Shown one piece after another: positions 1 through 13,800 of a stretch of 60,000 bases of DNA. The stretch is taken from contig NC_092572.1 of the NCBI RefSeq assembly GCF_037975245.1, positions 22,676,489 through 22,736,488 on the forward strand, written 5' to 3'. Below the pieces are notes generated by a model. That model saw only the letters and a list, made by a program, of their open reading frames with translations. It was not told where the DNA came from and did not search any database. Made by a program: the position numbers and the translations under genes. Every line of letters begins with the position of its first letter. Position 1 is the first letter of the stretch. This stretch comes from Apostichopus japonicus (Eukaryota; Echinodermata; Holothuroidea; Aspidochirotida; Stichopodidae).

Positions 1-1157
1 CGTGTTCATTGGTTTGATGGGAACAGTACTATGTGTGACTAAGACGGCATAATCTGTGGGCCAGTATTACTGTACAATGTACAGTCTGCTCCATTTGCCA
101 GTACTCTGTGCAGTGTTCACTTAGTTTCTGTAATATGTGTGCCAGTATTACTGTACAGTATAGTCTGCTCCACTTGTCAGTACTCTGTGCAGTGTTCACT
201 TAGTGTCTGTAATCTGTGGGCCAGTAGTTTAATCTGTATTTGTCAGAACTGTGTAGTAAAGACACGTGTAAATAAATAATACAGGTAGGTGAAACATGTG
301 ACATTTACCAATCAGTGATGTCGGCAACATGAATGGTGATTCTCTCCTGTCTAACATTTTTCTAATATATTGCAGTATGTACATTCCTGCACTGTTTGAA
401 CATAACTAGTATCATATACACAGTACTGTACATCTATAGTATGTAGTACTTAATCATGTGCTATGTTTACAACTCTCCATGCTTAACTTAATGTAAGAAG
501 TTGCGGGAAAGGATGTATTGTTCATCAAATCATTCAAATTCTGATAGTAATTTGGTGAAATATAATGGTTGGTACTTTGGTTTCATCATTAGAAGAGACG
601 GGAAAATATAGTAAGATGATATGAAGGCTAGGATAAGGGGCAATTGAGGGGGGAGGGGCACGGCAATGTTGATAGGGACTAGATTAGTTACAGTTGAGAT
701 AATGAAGAATGGGATCATAGACTCAAACAAGCATGCACATTACAAGCAATATAAAGTCTACAGTACGGAATCATGCACATTACAGTAAGTACTTGTAACT
801 ACTGTATAAAGTGTATAGCACAGTATGGAATCAGGGACAATATAAACTAACAATGTAGAAAGGAAACCCTGTGCATTTAGTATGTTCACTAAATGAGAGA
901 CTGATTGTGTTTGGGGGGGGGGTTATTGTGTTTGAGGGGGGTGAGTGTATTTGGGGGGGTTGTGTTTGGGGGGACAAAATGTTTTGTATTCATCGCATCA
1001 TAGTGAAATGGATAACTCCTTTGCCAGTTAGTGAATAATTTATTTACAAATATTCACTTTATCTTTGTCACATTTATGACAAATATTTGGCTGATTCAGT
1101 CACAAACTTGACAGTTTAACAAAAATTCATGTTTATCTCTGCCTATACTTAGTTAAA
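1..1157. other. Upstream region without recognised gene
   Basis: No exon could be supported here. Two copies of a block ending in CTGTGCAGTGTTCACTTAGT lie side by side at about 60-235. A G-rich tract with runs of seven to nine G falls at 918-976. The promoter and true first exon of the USP gene may lie here or further upstream, but nothing in the sequence decides this. Confidence 0.5.
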
Positions 1158-1205
1158 ATGACAGAGGACAAAATTACTGTCTTTGAAAGGTTTTTGTGGC
1201 TCCAG
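1158..1205 (+). CDS. Candidate leader exon of USP25/28 gene (weak)
   Basis: An ATG opens 16 codons (MTEDKITVFERFLWLQ) that run to a CAG|GTTAGT donor in phase 0, the phase the first firm exon at 4598 requires. Human USP25 and USP28 also start with a short Met-Thr leader of about 20 residues before the UBA-like segment. The phase match and length are suggestive, but 16 codons can be open by chance and no similarity beyond Met-Thr is visible. The real first exon may lie outside the window. Confidence 0.25.
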
Positions 1206-1219
1206 GTTAGTTTCATGAC

Positions 1220-1635
1220 TAAAGGCCCGGTCACACTATACCGATTTTTTATCGGAATACTATCCGATTTTCCCGGAGGAATCGAAACAGCCAGTTTTTC
1301 GTTCGGGTCTTTTAACCACAGTGATAAAGGACCTGCTTTGCTACATGTATCTGTTGAACCATTCCGATGTGGAATAGCCCTCTCCTAACTTTTGATATTG
1401 ACTCCGTTCCTTTTATCGGATAGCTATCCGATTTCTCTTCCGATTTTTATCGTTTTTTGATGTGACGTCACTTCGGAATGTAGTCCGTTCCAGAACCCCT
1501 CAGATTTGGAGTAGGTATTCGAATATTCCACTGCATTCATTACATTCACTACCACAAACCTCACTCTTCGGCCTAAAATCGGAAAAATCGGACCGTATTC
1601 CGATAAAATATCGCTGTAGTGTGACCGGGCCTTTA
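1220..1635. mobile_element. TA-flanked MITE with long terminal inverted repeats
   Basis: The left end starts AAGGCCCGGTCACACTATA and the right end is its near-perfect reverse complement. The inverted match continues inward for about 50 bases with few changes (TATCGGAATAC against its complement). A TA dinucleotide sits at each outer edge, as expected for a Tc1/mariner-type target duplication. At about 416 bp with no transposase it fits a non-autonomous element. Short open frames inside it are not genes. It starts 14 bases after the donor of the candidate leader exon. Confidence 0.8.
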
Positions 1636-1639
1636 AGGT

Positions 1640-3005
1640 GCCTAGCACACTAGCATGTAATAGAAAACACAACCCCCATCACAACTCCCAACCCTCCAAT
1701 GCGAGGTAGAGCTATATTTGGATCATTACTTAATCAGCCATGTTTCTTGTTTTCTTGTAATGAGTTGGGCAAGGTCACACATGTACCATATGAGAGTCAG
1801 TCAGTAAATTTACCAGCTCTAGCAGCTCAGTCAGTAACACACATACCACCATACCATGCTGACAGTGCACATTCCACGCATGCTTTACCACTGGGTCATT
1901 GTAACCATGGTCCTGCATGGCTGGCTCTGGTTAAGTACTCTTGTAGCTGCCTCAGTTGAAACAGCACTGTTGTGGTATGTGTTGATCTATAAAACAGAAA
2001 TTAAGTGTGTGACTTGTAATAAACACAAATCAAGGAATGTGGGCTAGTTGTAGCACTGGGGGCACATGAAGAAATACAAAAATTGGGTTCTGAAGTTTGT
2101 AATAGGGTGTATGTATAGATATACATGTGCAATCTTTGCATACTAAGCAGTGATATCGCACAGTAAGTTTTGTTAAAGTTAAGTGATAATACACAGTGTG
2201 TATACATATAGGCAGCTCTTGGTTTTAAATCCCATGGCATGCTGTATATGTTGTGTTGGTAGCAGAGAGGCAGTGTAGTGCTCATCTTCTGTAGTAGTGA
2301 ACCTTAGAACAGAGTTGTTGTTAGAGCAAAGACCAGCTCACATGATCAGACTGTGCATCTTATTTTAAAACTAGCCTCTTGTTTGTAACATTGATCGTAC
2401 TGTGTACACTCCTAAATTAACAGCAAATTACTTTGTAATACAATACATGGTTAAACATACAGTAGCTGCATTAATTACCTAATTAGTGCAATGTGTTGGA
2501 TGATGGAATTTGTAGCTGTTTGAACAGTTTTGCTTTTTATTCCAGCCTGTTTCACGGATGAAGTATTCCTATGAGGAGGACATTCAATATTTGATGAAGA
2601 CATTGTACGGAATACTGAAAGTAGTTTGCAATGTTCCATGAAAAGGACTTGAACCTCATTAAACCTTGGCTTTGAAAACTGTTCATACAGTATTGCTTCA
2701 TTAAAGTTTCATTGTTTTTACTCATTTTCTTGGAGAGCATTTTTTCGTATTGCTGGATCGTTTGATTAATCACCAGGAACTTAACAAATTACATTTTTCA
2801 TTTTTTCATTCATATTTCTGGAAGCCTTTATATATACAGGAAATTGTAAATTAATTTTGATGTGGATAGTTAACCTATAGGTAATTAGTTTAATTGTAAG
2901 GAGAAAGAATGAAACCTATGACGTCTCTTTTAGTGGACGAAGGAAAGGGACAGAATTATCAAGCTTTCACTGTTCGAAGGGTGTATAGAGTTGCAAGGGT
3001 AGGTG
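1640..3005. other. Intronic or upstream DNA, nothing recognised
   Basis: AT-rich sequence with short open frames on both strands. No splice-bounded exon, repeat array or RNA gene was recognised. Confidence 0.4.
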
Positions 3006-3009
3006 CCAA

Positions 3010-3985
3010 TAGTGGTACAGTGCAGAACAGTACACTACAGTACAGAACTTCATTCTAGGAATGGTGTGATGCTTGAAATAATACTATACCGTACTTCATT
3101 GTTGGAATGGTGTGATGCTTGAAATTCTATAATAAAGTACTTCATTGTTGGAGTGGTGTGATGGAAGGGGATGGATGGAATATAGGAAGTCATTGTTGGA
3201 ACATTGGTGTGATGCTTGAAATTCTATCTAGTACAGTACTCCATGGCTAGAATGGTGTGATGCTTGAAATGCTACTATACAGAACTTCATTCTAGGAATG
3301 GTGTGATATATACTTGAAATACTTTCATACAGAACTTCATTCTAGGAATGGTGTGATGCTTGTAATACTTCTACAGTATACAGTACTTCATTGTTGGAAT
3401 GGTGTGATGCTTGAAATACTCGTTGTTGGAATGATGTGATGCTTGAGTTTCTATAGTATATATATAGGACATCATTGTTGGAACATTGGTGTGATGCTTG
3501 AAATGCTACAGTGCAGTACTTGGAAAGGTGTGATGCTTGAAATGCTATCTAGTACAGTACTTCATTGATAGAATGGTGTGATGCTTGAAATGCTATCTAG
3601 TACAGTACTCCATTGTTAGAATGGTGTGATGCTTGAAATGCTATCTAGTACGGTACTTCATTGATAGAATGGTGTGATGCTTGAAATGCTATCTAGTACG
3701 GTACTCCATTGATAGAATGGTGTGATGCTTGAAATGCTATCTAGCACAGTACTTTATTGATAGAATGGTGTGATGCTTGAATTGCTAACTAGTACAATAC
3801 CCATTGATATAATGGTGTGATGCTTGAATTGCTAACTAGTACAGTACTTCATTGATACTGTACTTGGTGTGATGCTTGAAATGCTTACTAGTACAGTACC
3901 CCATTGATAGAATGGTGTAATGCTTGAAATGCTATCTAGTACAGTACTCCATTGATAGAATGGTGTGATGCTTGAATTACAGTGT
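3010..3985. repeat. Minisatellite, about 57-bp unit
   Basis: About 16 imperfect copies of a unit containing GGTGTGATGCTTGAAATGCT followed by a CTAGTACAGTACTTCATTG-like segment. Copies in the middle are most alike and those at the left edge most degenerate, a common pattern in tandem arrays. It lies in the first intron of the USP gene or just upstream of it. Confidence 0.9.
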
Positions 3986-4129
3986 GTAGTGGATACTTCT
4001 GGTGTTAACCTTACCTCACAATCAACGTAAATAATGTGTAGGGGATACAGTAATGCATGCAATCAGTGTTTACTTAACTTGCATAAAATACACTCGTTTA
4101 TTGGACAGTGTTAACTTTAGTTCCATAAT

Positions 4130-4525
4130 AAACATACAGTAATAAACATACTGTACACTAGTACAACATATGTCTGCACAGTACATTGTTTGTAATCAGC
4201 ATACTGTACACTAGTACAACATCTGTCTGTACAGTACATTGTTTGTGATTAGCATACTGTACACTAGTACAACATCTGTCTGCATAGTACATTGTTTGTG
4301 ATAGGCATACTGTACACTAGTACAACATCTGTCTGCACAGTGCATTGTTTGTGATTAGCATACTGTACACTAGTACAACATCTGTCTGCACAGTATACAT
4401 TGTTTGTGATTAGCATACTGTACACTAGTACTATGTTTTCTATGTGATAACATAGTGCAACATCTGTCTGCACAGTACATTCTTTGTGATAACATACTGT
4501 ATTGCAACATCTCCCTGCAGAGTAG
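4130..4525. repeat. Minisatellite, about 58-bp unit
   Basis: About six copies of a unit containing CTAGTACAACATCTGTCTGC and ACATTGTTTGTGATTAGCAT. The CTAGTACA core is shared with the array at 3010-3985, so the two may have a common origin. It ends about 70 bases before the first firm USP exon. Confidence 0.88.
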
Positions 4526-4597
4526 ATTGTTTATGATCAGCATTTGAAACTTAATCCTTTTAATCCTTTTAAAATATTGTTTTTCTTCACCTTGTAG

Positions 4598-4823
4598 AAT
4601 CAGGAAACTATTATCAACCAGCTAAAAGAAATAACCGGTATTCACGACCCGCAGGCCCTCCAGCATGCGTATGAGGCCAGCAACGGTGACATCTCACAAG
4701 CAGTTGTATTTTTAACAGATGGAGTTGTAGACAGAGGAAAAATGAGACCAGCCCATCCAACACAGACTACAGCTGCAACTAATGCTGAAAACACTGACAA
4801 AAATAGCCAAACCAAAGCTCAGG
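4598..4823 (+). CDS. USP25/USP28: USP exon 1 (firm): UBA-like segment
   Basis: Acceptor CCTTGTAG| and donor CAGG|GTAAAT. It encodes [13 protein letters not shown] and [14 protein letters not shown], which match the UBA-like ubiquitin-binding helices at the N-terminus of USP25 and USP28. It starts in phase 0 and ends in phase 1. It begins where human residue about 20 lies, so a short leader exon must precede it. The tail is Thr- and Asn-rich linker. Confidence 0.95.
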
Positions 4824-7800
4824 GTAAATATGGCTTTCTGTTTAGAGATTCACTTGGTATGAATATTATAGAAATAGGTCTGCCTTTTTCAGATACAGTT
4901 GACTATCTGAAACAAATTTTTATACCCCGGGTAAATTTTTAGTGGTCCCTTGATATTCCGATCATCAGGTCCTCTAAGACCAACCAAATTTTGTACGGAC
5001 AAGCCAATCAGCTTTGGAGGACTACAGCACAGAAGTTACATCAAATTCAGGTTATATTGTAGCTAGTACCCATAAATAAGTAAACTGATCAACTTTTATC
5101 ACACTTACAGTACTCACTTATTTGCCAGTTATATGTTAATTTCCATTGGTATTTCAAAATTGATAGTCCCAAAACCTTCTTCTGTTAGCATTTAGGCATG
5201 TACAGTACAGTACACAAAGTATACTTATGATTTAAAAAACTTTAAATAGGCAAGCTTGGGAATATCATGGTATGATTTTTCCAAATAACTTGCAAAACTT
5301 GCTCAAAATCAATGAGAGCTTTACAGTAAATAGAAACTCGATACAGCTGATGTTGGTACCATCCACTGCCCCAGCAATACCAACGAACGAAATGGTGTAG
5401 CACTTGGCATGTTGCCTTTGATATACCATTCAAATGGTGTAGCACTTGGCATGTTGCCTTTGATATACCATTCAAATGGTGTAGCACTTGGCATGTTGCC
5501 TTTGATATACCATTCAAATGGTGTAGCACTTGGCATGTTGCCTTTGATATCCATTCAAATGGTGTAGCACTTGGCATGTTGCCTTTGATATCCATTCAAA
5601 TGGTGTAGCACTTGGCATGTTGCCTTTGATATACCATTCAAATGGTGTAGCACTTGGCATGTTGCCTTTGATATACCATTCAAATGGTGTAGCACTTGGC
5701 ATGTTGCCTTTGATATACCATTCAAATAGTGTAGCACTTGGCATGCTGCCTTTGATATACTGTACCATTCAAATGGTGTAGCACTTGGCATGTTGCCTTT
5801 GATATACCATTCAAATGGTGTAGCACTTGGCATGTTGCCATTGTTATACCAACCAAATGGTGTAGCACTTGGCATGTTGCCATTGTTATACCAACCAAAT
5901 GGTGACGCACTTGATATGCTGCCATTGTTATACCAACCAAATGGTGACGCACTTGATATGCTGCCATTGTTATACCAACCAAATGGTGTAGCACTTGATA
6001 TTTTCCCTTTGTTATACACCAACCAAATGGTGTAGTACTTGGCATGTTGCCATTGTTATACCAACCAAATGGTGTAGCACTTGACATGTTGCCTTTGTTA
6101 TACCAACCAAATGGTGTAGCACTTGACATGTTGCCTTTGTTATACCAACCAAATGGTGTAGCACTTGACATGTTGCCTTTGTTATACCAACCAAATGGTG
6201 TACAGTAGCACTTGGCATGTTGCCATTGTTATACCAACCAAATGGTGTAGCACTTGGCATGTTGCCATTGTTATACCAACCAAATGGTGTAGCACTTGGC
6301 ATGTTGCCATTGGTATACCAACCAAATGGTGTAGCACGTGACATGTTGCCTTTGTTATACCAACCAAATGGTATAGCACTTGACATGTTGCCTTTGTTAT
6401 ACTGTACCAACCAAATGGTGTAGCACTTGGCATGTTGCCATTGTTATACCAACCAAATGGTGTAGCACTTGGCATGTTGCCATTGTTATACCAACCAAAT
6501 GGTGACGCACTTGGCATGTTGCCATTGTTATACCAACCAAATGGTGTAGCACTTGGCATGTTGCCTTAGATATACCATTCAAATGGTGTAGCACTTGGCA
6601 CTTTGCACTAACTTGTGAGTCAGTGCTTGATTAATCTTGTATTTAAACTTGTTTTTAAGAATCAGGAGGAAATGAAGCCAAACTGGGAGAGAAAAGAAGT
6701 TGATTATGACTGTACAGTACTTAATAATAATAAATAAGTTCTTAATATAGCGCCAAATACCAAAAGGCCTCTTGGCGCTTTACAAAATCTAAAAAAAAAT
6801 AAAAAAATAAAAAGACAGAGAAATCAAAGGAATAAATAGTCCAGAAAACACAAAAACGAAAATTAAACAGTACAGTATCTAGAATACGAACACAGAAATC
6901 TAAAAACACGAGAAGACTATAAACACGAGACGACTATAAACACGAAGAGGCTATAAACATGAGAAGACAATACAACCAATAACAATCAAAACAAAGGATA
7001 AGCACATAAAATAGAGTTGTACAAAAGTAAAAGTCTAGATAAAAACATGAGTACTTGACCAAAGTCAACTCAACTCAGCTGAAAACCAAAAGAGAAAACT
7101 GTAAAAAAAACAACTCTCATATCATTTGTTACAACCATGTGATTACAGTGTTTTCATTAAAAATTAAATACAATACAAGCTATTCAGTTGATAGTTTTTA
7201 CAACCTGAGTAATATTTGGCTAATATTAATTAGAATCTTTCTGTGTCATTGACCGGCACTTTTGTTAAAGTGCCAAGTTGGGGGTCAATAAAATACTCCA
7301 CTATATTTCTTTTGTGTAATATAGACGAGTAAAAAGAAACTTATATACTGTAGATATATTCTAGACAGTGTACAGCACAGGTAGGTGTACAAATCTAATC
7401 CTGGCAATTAAACTCTCTCCAAATCACTTTCTTCCATATTCGTTGATCCAGGTACCAATGTTAAACATTTTAAAAGAATACTGTAGTCCAGGTCAAAATT
7501 TCTTTTTTGATATATATGTTAAAGAGGAAAATAATCTAAGCATTGTAGTGAAATTTGCATTCAATTCCTATGCACCGTTTTTGAGGTATTTACAACTTTG
7601 AAGTTGCCACCTTTTGTACCAAAAGTGAACTTGGAGCAACAGGTGTGACGTCATTAGTCACTCATTGTTGCACAATGATAAATAATGTTTTGCTTTCCTT
7701 AAAAATTTACGCCTAATTTTATACTCCACAATTGGATGCATCCATAATATGAATGAACCATAGGAATTGGTATTTCATAACTTCACATCCCCCCTTTAGA

Positions 7801-10800
7801 CAACTGAACTGAAAACCCTATCTAATCTAATGTCAAAATCAATAGACTGAAAAATAAAGAAAAAACAAAATATTATTTGTCAGTGTGCAACTAGATGACA
7901 TCACACCTGTTTGCTTCAAGTTCACTTTCGGTAGAATATCAGATAACTTCAACTGTCAATATCTCACAAACGGTACATACAGTAGGAATTGAATGCAAAT
8001 TTCACTAGATTGCTTAGGTTATGTTCCTCTTGTAATTGTATATCAAAAAGAAATTTTTACCTGGACTATTCTTTTAAGGGTCTACTGTGTTAAACTCTAT
8101 CAATGCAACTCATCATATAAATGCAAGAAGGTATCAAGATAAAATTAACAATTGATATATAAATTAGTGTATATTTATTTACAAATACATCATTTAAGTT
8201 GTTTCAATATTTGTGATGAATTTTCAGGTGATGTTATTGACTTAACACATGACAGAGATGAAGATATCCAGAGAGCTATAGCAATGAGTCTTCAGGAAAC
8301 GCAGTCCCACGGTGGTGGTATTCATGCTGGGGTGACTGCTGAGGAACAAGATATCAGCAGGTAATGGATTGAGAATATCATAGGGATATGGGGGTAGATA
8401 GGGGTGGGGGGAGGAGATATGCATGCTGGGGTGACCACCGAGGAACAAGATATCAGCAGGTAATGGATTGAGAATATCATAGGGAATGGGGACAGATAGG
8501 GGATGGGGGGGGGGAGAAGATATGCATGCTGGGGTGACTGCTGAGGAACAAGATATCAGGTAATGGATTGAGAATATCATAGGGAATGGGGATAGATAGG
8601 GGGGGGGGGAGAGGAGAAGATATGCATGCTGGGGTGACCACTGAGAAACAAGATATCAGCAGGTAATGGATTTAGAATATCATAGGGAATGGGGGTAGAT
8701 AGGGGTGGGGCAGGAGATATATGCATGCTGGGGTGACTGCTGAGGAACAAGATATCAGCAGGTAATGGATTGAGAATATCATAGGGAATGGGGATAGATA
8801 GGGGGGGAATATATGCATATTGGGGTGACTGCTGAGGAACAAGATATCAGGTAATGGATTGAGAATATCATAGGGAATGGGGATAGATAGGGGGGGGGGG
8901 GGAGAGGAGAAGATATGCATGCTGGGGTGACCACTGAGGAACAAGATATCAGGTAATGGATTGAGAATATCATAGGGAATGGGGATAGATAGGGGGGGGG
9001 GGAGAGGAGAAGATATGCATGCTCGGGTGATTGCTGAGGAACAAGATATCAGGTAATGGATTGTCAGAAGTGAGTGCAAAGTAGAGTGTCTTATTGCACA
9101 ACCAAAAGCTGTAAGTTTGTCTATTTACAGGCAATGCCATGGGCCTTATTACTCTGTTTTTACTGTCAGACATATTAAATAAGGTGAATTTGGAAAATTA
9201 ATGTTGCAATGGAACACATAGTGTAAAAACTTTTGATACAGGGCACTGGAGCAGAGTATAAAAGACCCATCGACAGGTTTGCGGTCCGGTGGCTGGTTTG
9301 TGGACCCAATTAACCCTTATGAACGCCAGAGGGAGAATAGTTGGCCCGTAGGACTCAAGAATGTTGGCAATACTTGCTGGTTCAGTGCTGTAATTCAGGT
9401 AAGATAAATGGACAGAATTTTCAGCTTCAGTTATCGATTTGGTGTTTGCTTTGTTCAATTTGATATACCAATTAAAGAAAAAAAAAGAAATTTCAGTTTG
9501 AAGCAAAGTGAAGAAGAAAATTAGAGTAGAATGGAATAACTTTATAATTGCTCTATTGAATCTAGACTTAATAATTGCTGCATTGAATCTAGACTTAATA
9601 GGTGCTCTATTGAATCTAGACTCTCAATTGAATCTAGACTTAATATGGTCTTTATTGAATCTAGACTTAATAGGTGCTCCATTGAATCTAGACTTAATAA
9701 TTGCTGCATTGAATCTAGACTTAATAGGTGCTCTATTGAATCTAGACTTAATAAGTGCTCTATTGAATCTAGACTTAATATGGTCTTTATTGAATCTAGA
9801 CTTAATAGGTGCTCCTTTGAAACTAGACTTAATAATTGCTCTATTGAATCTAGACTTAATAGGTGCTCTATTGAATCTAGACTTCAAAGGTGCTACATTG
9901 AATCCAAACTTAATAAGTGCTCCATTGAATCTAGACTAAATAATTACTCTATTGAATCTAGACTTAATAAGTGCTGTATTGAATCTAGACGTAATAAGTG
10001 CTCCATTGAATCTAGACTGAATAAGTGCTCCATTGAATCTAGACTAGATAGGTGCTCTATTGAATCTAGACTTAATAATTGCTGCATTGAATCTAGACTT
10101 AATAGGTGCTCTATTGCATCTAGACTTAATAGGTGCTCCATTGAAACTAGACTTAATAATTGCTCTATTGAATCTAGACTTAATAGGTGCTCTATTGAAT
10201 CTAGACTAGATAGGTGCTCTACTGAATCTAGACTAGATAGATGCTCTATTGAATCTAGACTTAATAAGTGCTCCATTGAGTCTAGACTAGATAGGTGCTC
10301 TATTGAAGCTAGACTAGATAGGTGCTCTTTTGTTTTTTGTGGAGATCAGAAGTGGATTTAATTTGTATATGAAACATGGAAGAAAATACTAAGCCTGCTA
10401 CTTGCAGGCTAGACTGTTGACCTTGAGTTTGCTAGAAGAAACCAAAAGTCTATTTCAGTCTGGGGGGGCTTCCTTCCCTCTTGGAAATTTTCTTCCAATT
10501 GTGAGAAGACTTTAATAACGGCCCAGTAATGTTTCTAAGCTGGGAGCCCTATAATATCAGGGATTGAATGTTTGTGATTTAATGTTTCAAAATATTAAAC
10601 AGATCGACAATATTCATTCAGAATTAATATTTGATTTCAGTCTAATGTTTCTGGCTTTGCTGTCATTCCAAAGTGTGACAGGCCAGCCAGATAGTTGGAC
10701 ACAAAATTCACTGTTGCTTATTACAGGATCAATTTCATACCATGCTCAGATCTGCAGTGAGCTTTATATTAAGTGACTTCTAAGAATATTGTTTTATGAT

Positions 10801-13800
10801 GGAAACGAACATTGTAGTTGTAGCAGCATGACTTCCAGGGCTTAAACAGATTATACTGCTGTTAGATAATGTTAAAGCCTTTTTTTTTTTAGATTACTTT
10901 CATAATTCTAATTTGGTCATATATTATAAGAGGTGACATATTCTGCCTGTTCTCTTTGTTACTTCAGCCTTAATAATATGCATTCTTATTTCTGATTTAC
11001 TTTTTACAGTCCTTGTACCATCTGCCTACATTTCGTCATATGGTGCTAAGCTTTATACCTCCTTGTTACCTTAAGAATGCTGGTGAGGAGACAGAAAACA
11101 GTAAGGTATGGCATATCATTGACCTACACTAAATTATATAATATATATATAATATAATAATAATAGCCCAGGACGCAACACATGGTGAGTGTTACACAGA
11201 CATTGACTGTTCCATGTTGACTACTGCCCAGGATGCAACACATGGTGAGTGTTACACAGACATTGACTGTCCCATGTTGACTACTGCCCAGGATGCAACA
11301 CATGGTGAGTGTAACACAAGTATTGACTGTCCCATGCTGACTACTGCCCAGGATTCAACACAAGGTGAGTGTTACACAGACATTGACTGTCCCATGTTGA
11401 CTTCTGCCCAGGATGCAACACATGGTGAGTGTTACACAGACATTGACTGTTCCATGCTGACTACTGCACAGGATGCAACACATGGTGAGTGTTACACAGA
11501 CATTGACTGTTCCATGTTGACTACTGCCCAGGATTCAACACATGGAGTGTTACACAGACATTGACTGTCCCATGTTGACTACTGCCAAGGATTCAACACA
11601 TGGTGAGTGTTACACAGACATTGAGTGTTCCATGTTGACTACTGCCCAGGATTCAACACATGGTGAGTGTTACACAGACATTGAGTGTTCCATGTTGACT
11701 ACTGCCCAGGATTCAACACATGGTGAGTGTTACACAGACATTGACTGTTCCATGTTGACTACTGCCCAGGATTCAACACATGGTGAGTGTTACACAGACA
11801 TTGACTGTTCCATGTTGACTACTGCCCAGGATGCAACACATGGTGAGTGTTACACAGACATTGACTGTTCCATGTTGACTACTGCCCAGGATGCAGCACA
11901 TGGTGAGTGTTACACAGACATTGACTGTTCCATGCTGACTACTGCCCAGGATGCAACACATGGTGAGTGTTACACAGACATTAACTGTCCCATGTTGACT
12001 ACTGCCCAGGATTCAACACATGGTGAGTGTTACACAGACATTGACTGTCCCATGTTGACTACTGCCCAGGATTCAACACATGGTGAGTGTTACACAGACA
12101 TTGACTGTTCCATGTTGACTACTGCCCAGGATTCAACACATGGTGAGTGTTACACAGACATTGACTGTTCCATGTTGACTACTGCCCAGGATTCAACACA
12201 TGGTGAGTGTTACACAGACATTGACTGTCCCATGTTGACTACTGCCCAGACCCTTAAATATGCTAGAGATTCATTCATAATTCACATATTGATATATTGA
12301 TACTATCATTGCTACATTAATATAATGATAATCTCATTATTACATTACCACATTAATATATTGATAATATCAGTGCTACATTAATATGTTGATAATATCA
12401 TTACTACATTAATATGTTGATACTATCATTACTACATTTATATAATGATAATCTCATTATTACATTACCACATTATAATATATTGATAATATCAGTGCTA
12501 CATTAATATCTTGATAATATCATTACTACATTAATATGTTGATAATATCATTACTACATTAATATATTGATAATATCATGACTACATTAACATATTGATA
12601 ATATCATCGCTACATTAATATGTTGATAATATCATTACTACATTAATATGTTGATACTATCATTACAACATTAATATAATGATAATCTCATTATAACATT
12701 ACCACATTAATATTTTGATAATATCAGTGCTACATTAATATATTGATAATATTATGACTATATTAATATATTTGATAATGTCATTACTACATTAAAATAT
12801 TGATAATATCAGTACTACATTACTTCATTAATATTTTGAAATACCGCTACTACATTACTTTTGATAATATCATATCTATAATTTCATGACTCCAGTCATC
12901 ATTCATGTTTCTAAGATTCTTAAGAGCTGTCTATCGTTTGATTATGAGCCAGTGCTCCAGTTTTTTCCTCTTCTTGGTCATTTCAGGAACACAGGAATCT
13001 TCTTTTCATGGCTGAATTAAGAGCTCTGTTTGCCCTGATGTTAGGAACAAAACGGAAATACGTTGATCCTACCAAACCCGTCGAGATCCTCAAGGCTGCG
13101 TTCTCCAATGGTAGTGTGGACAACCAGCAAGATGTTAGTGAATTCACTCACAAACTGTTGGAGTGGCTAGAGGATGCGTTCAAATCAGACTGCTCAAAAA
13201 CAAAGATAGAGTAAGTGGAATGCCAGGATTCTCAGACTTGAGGAAACAAATTAACCTCTTAATTTTAAAAGTTGAATATTTTAAAGTCAGCTTGAGGTAT
13301 TAGCTATAGAATTTAGCTCACTCTTGGTCTAGCAGTAATACACAATACATATCAGGTCTACAGTGATAGCTTAAGCATATATGTTAGTGTCGCACACCAC
13401 ACTAGAGTGCTAGCCCTACAGTGATAGCCAGAGCAAATATGCTAGTGTTTGGTACTACTTCGCACCACACTAGAGTGCTAGCCCTACAGTGATAGCCAGA
13501 GCATATGGTACTGTGTGGTACTAATTCATACCACAATAGAGTGATAGCCCTACATTGATAGCCAGAGCACATATGCTAGTGTTTGGTGCTAATTCACACC
13601 ACACTAGACTGCTAGGCCTACAGTTATAGCCAGAGCACATATGCTAGTGTTTGGTACTAATTCACACCACACTAGAGTGCTAGCCCTGCAGTAAGCCAGA
13701 GCAAATATGCTAGTGTTTGGTACTAATTCACACCACAATAGAGTGCTAGCCCTACAGTGATAGCCAGAGCATATATGCTACTGTATAGTATTAATTCACA

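Noticed and set aside
5242-6594. Long open frames on both strands ([14 protein letters not shown]-type repeats)
   Set aside because: They follow from the 42-bp period of the minisatellite, appear on both strands and lie inside an intron.
9508-10361. Frames of 143, 238 and 110 codons made of IESRLN/LNLDLI repeats
   Set aside because: 27-bp repeat artefact in three overlapping frames; no start context, domain or splice logic.
11214-12300. Frames of 116 and 252 codons with a Cys-bearing 20-residue repeat
   Set aside because: 60-bp period artefact inside the intron between USP exons 4 and 5. A secreted Cys-rich repeat protein was considered, but there is no signal peptide and the frame starts inside the array.
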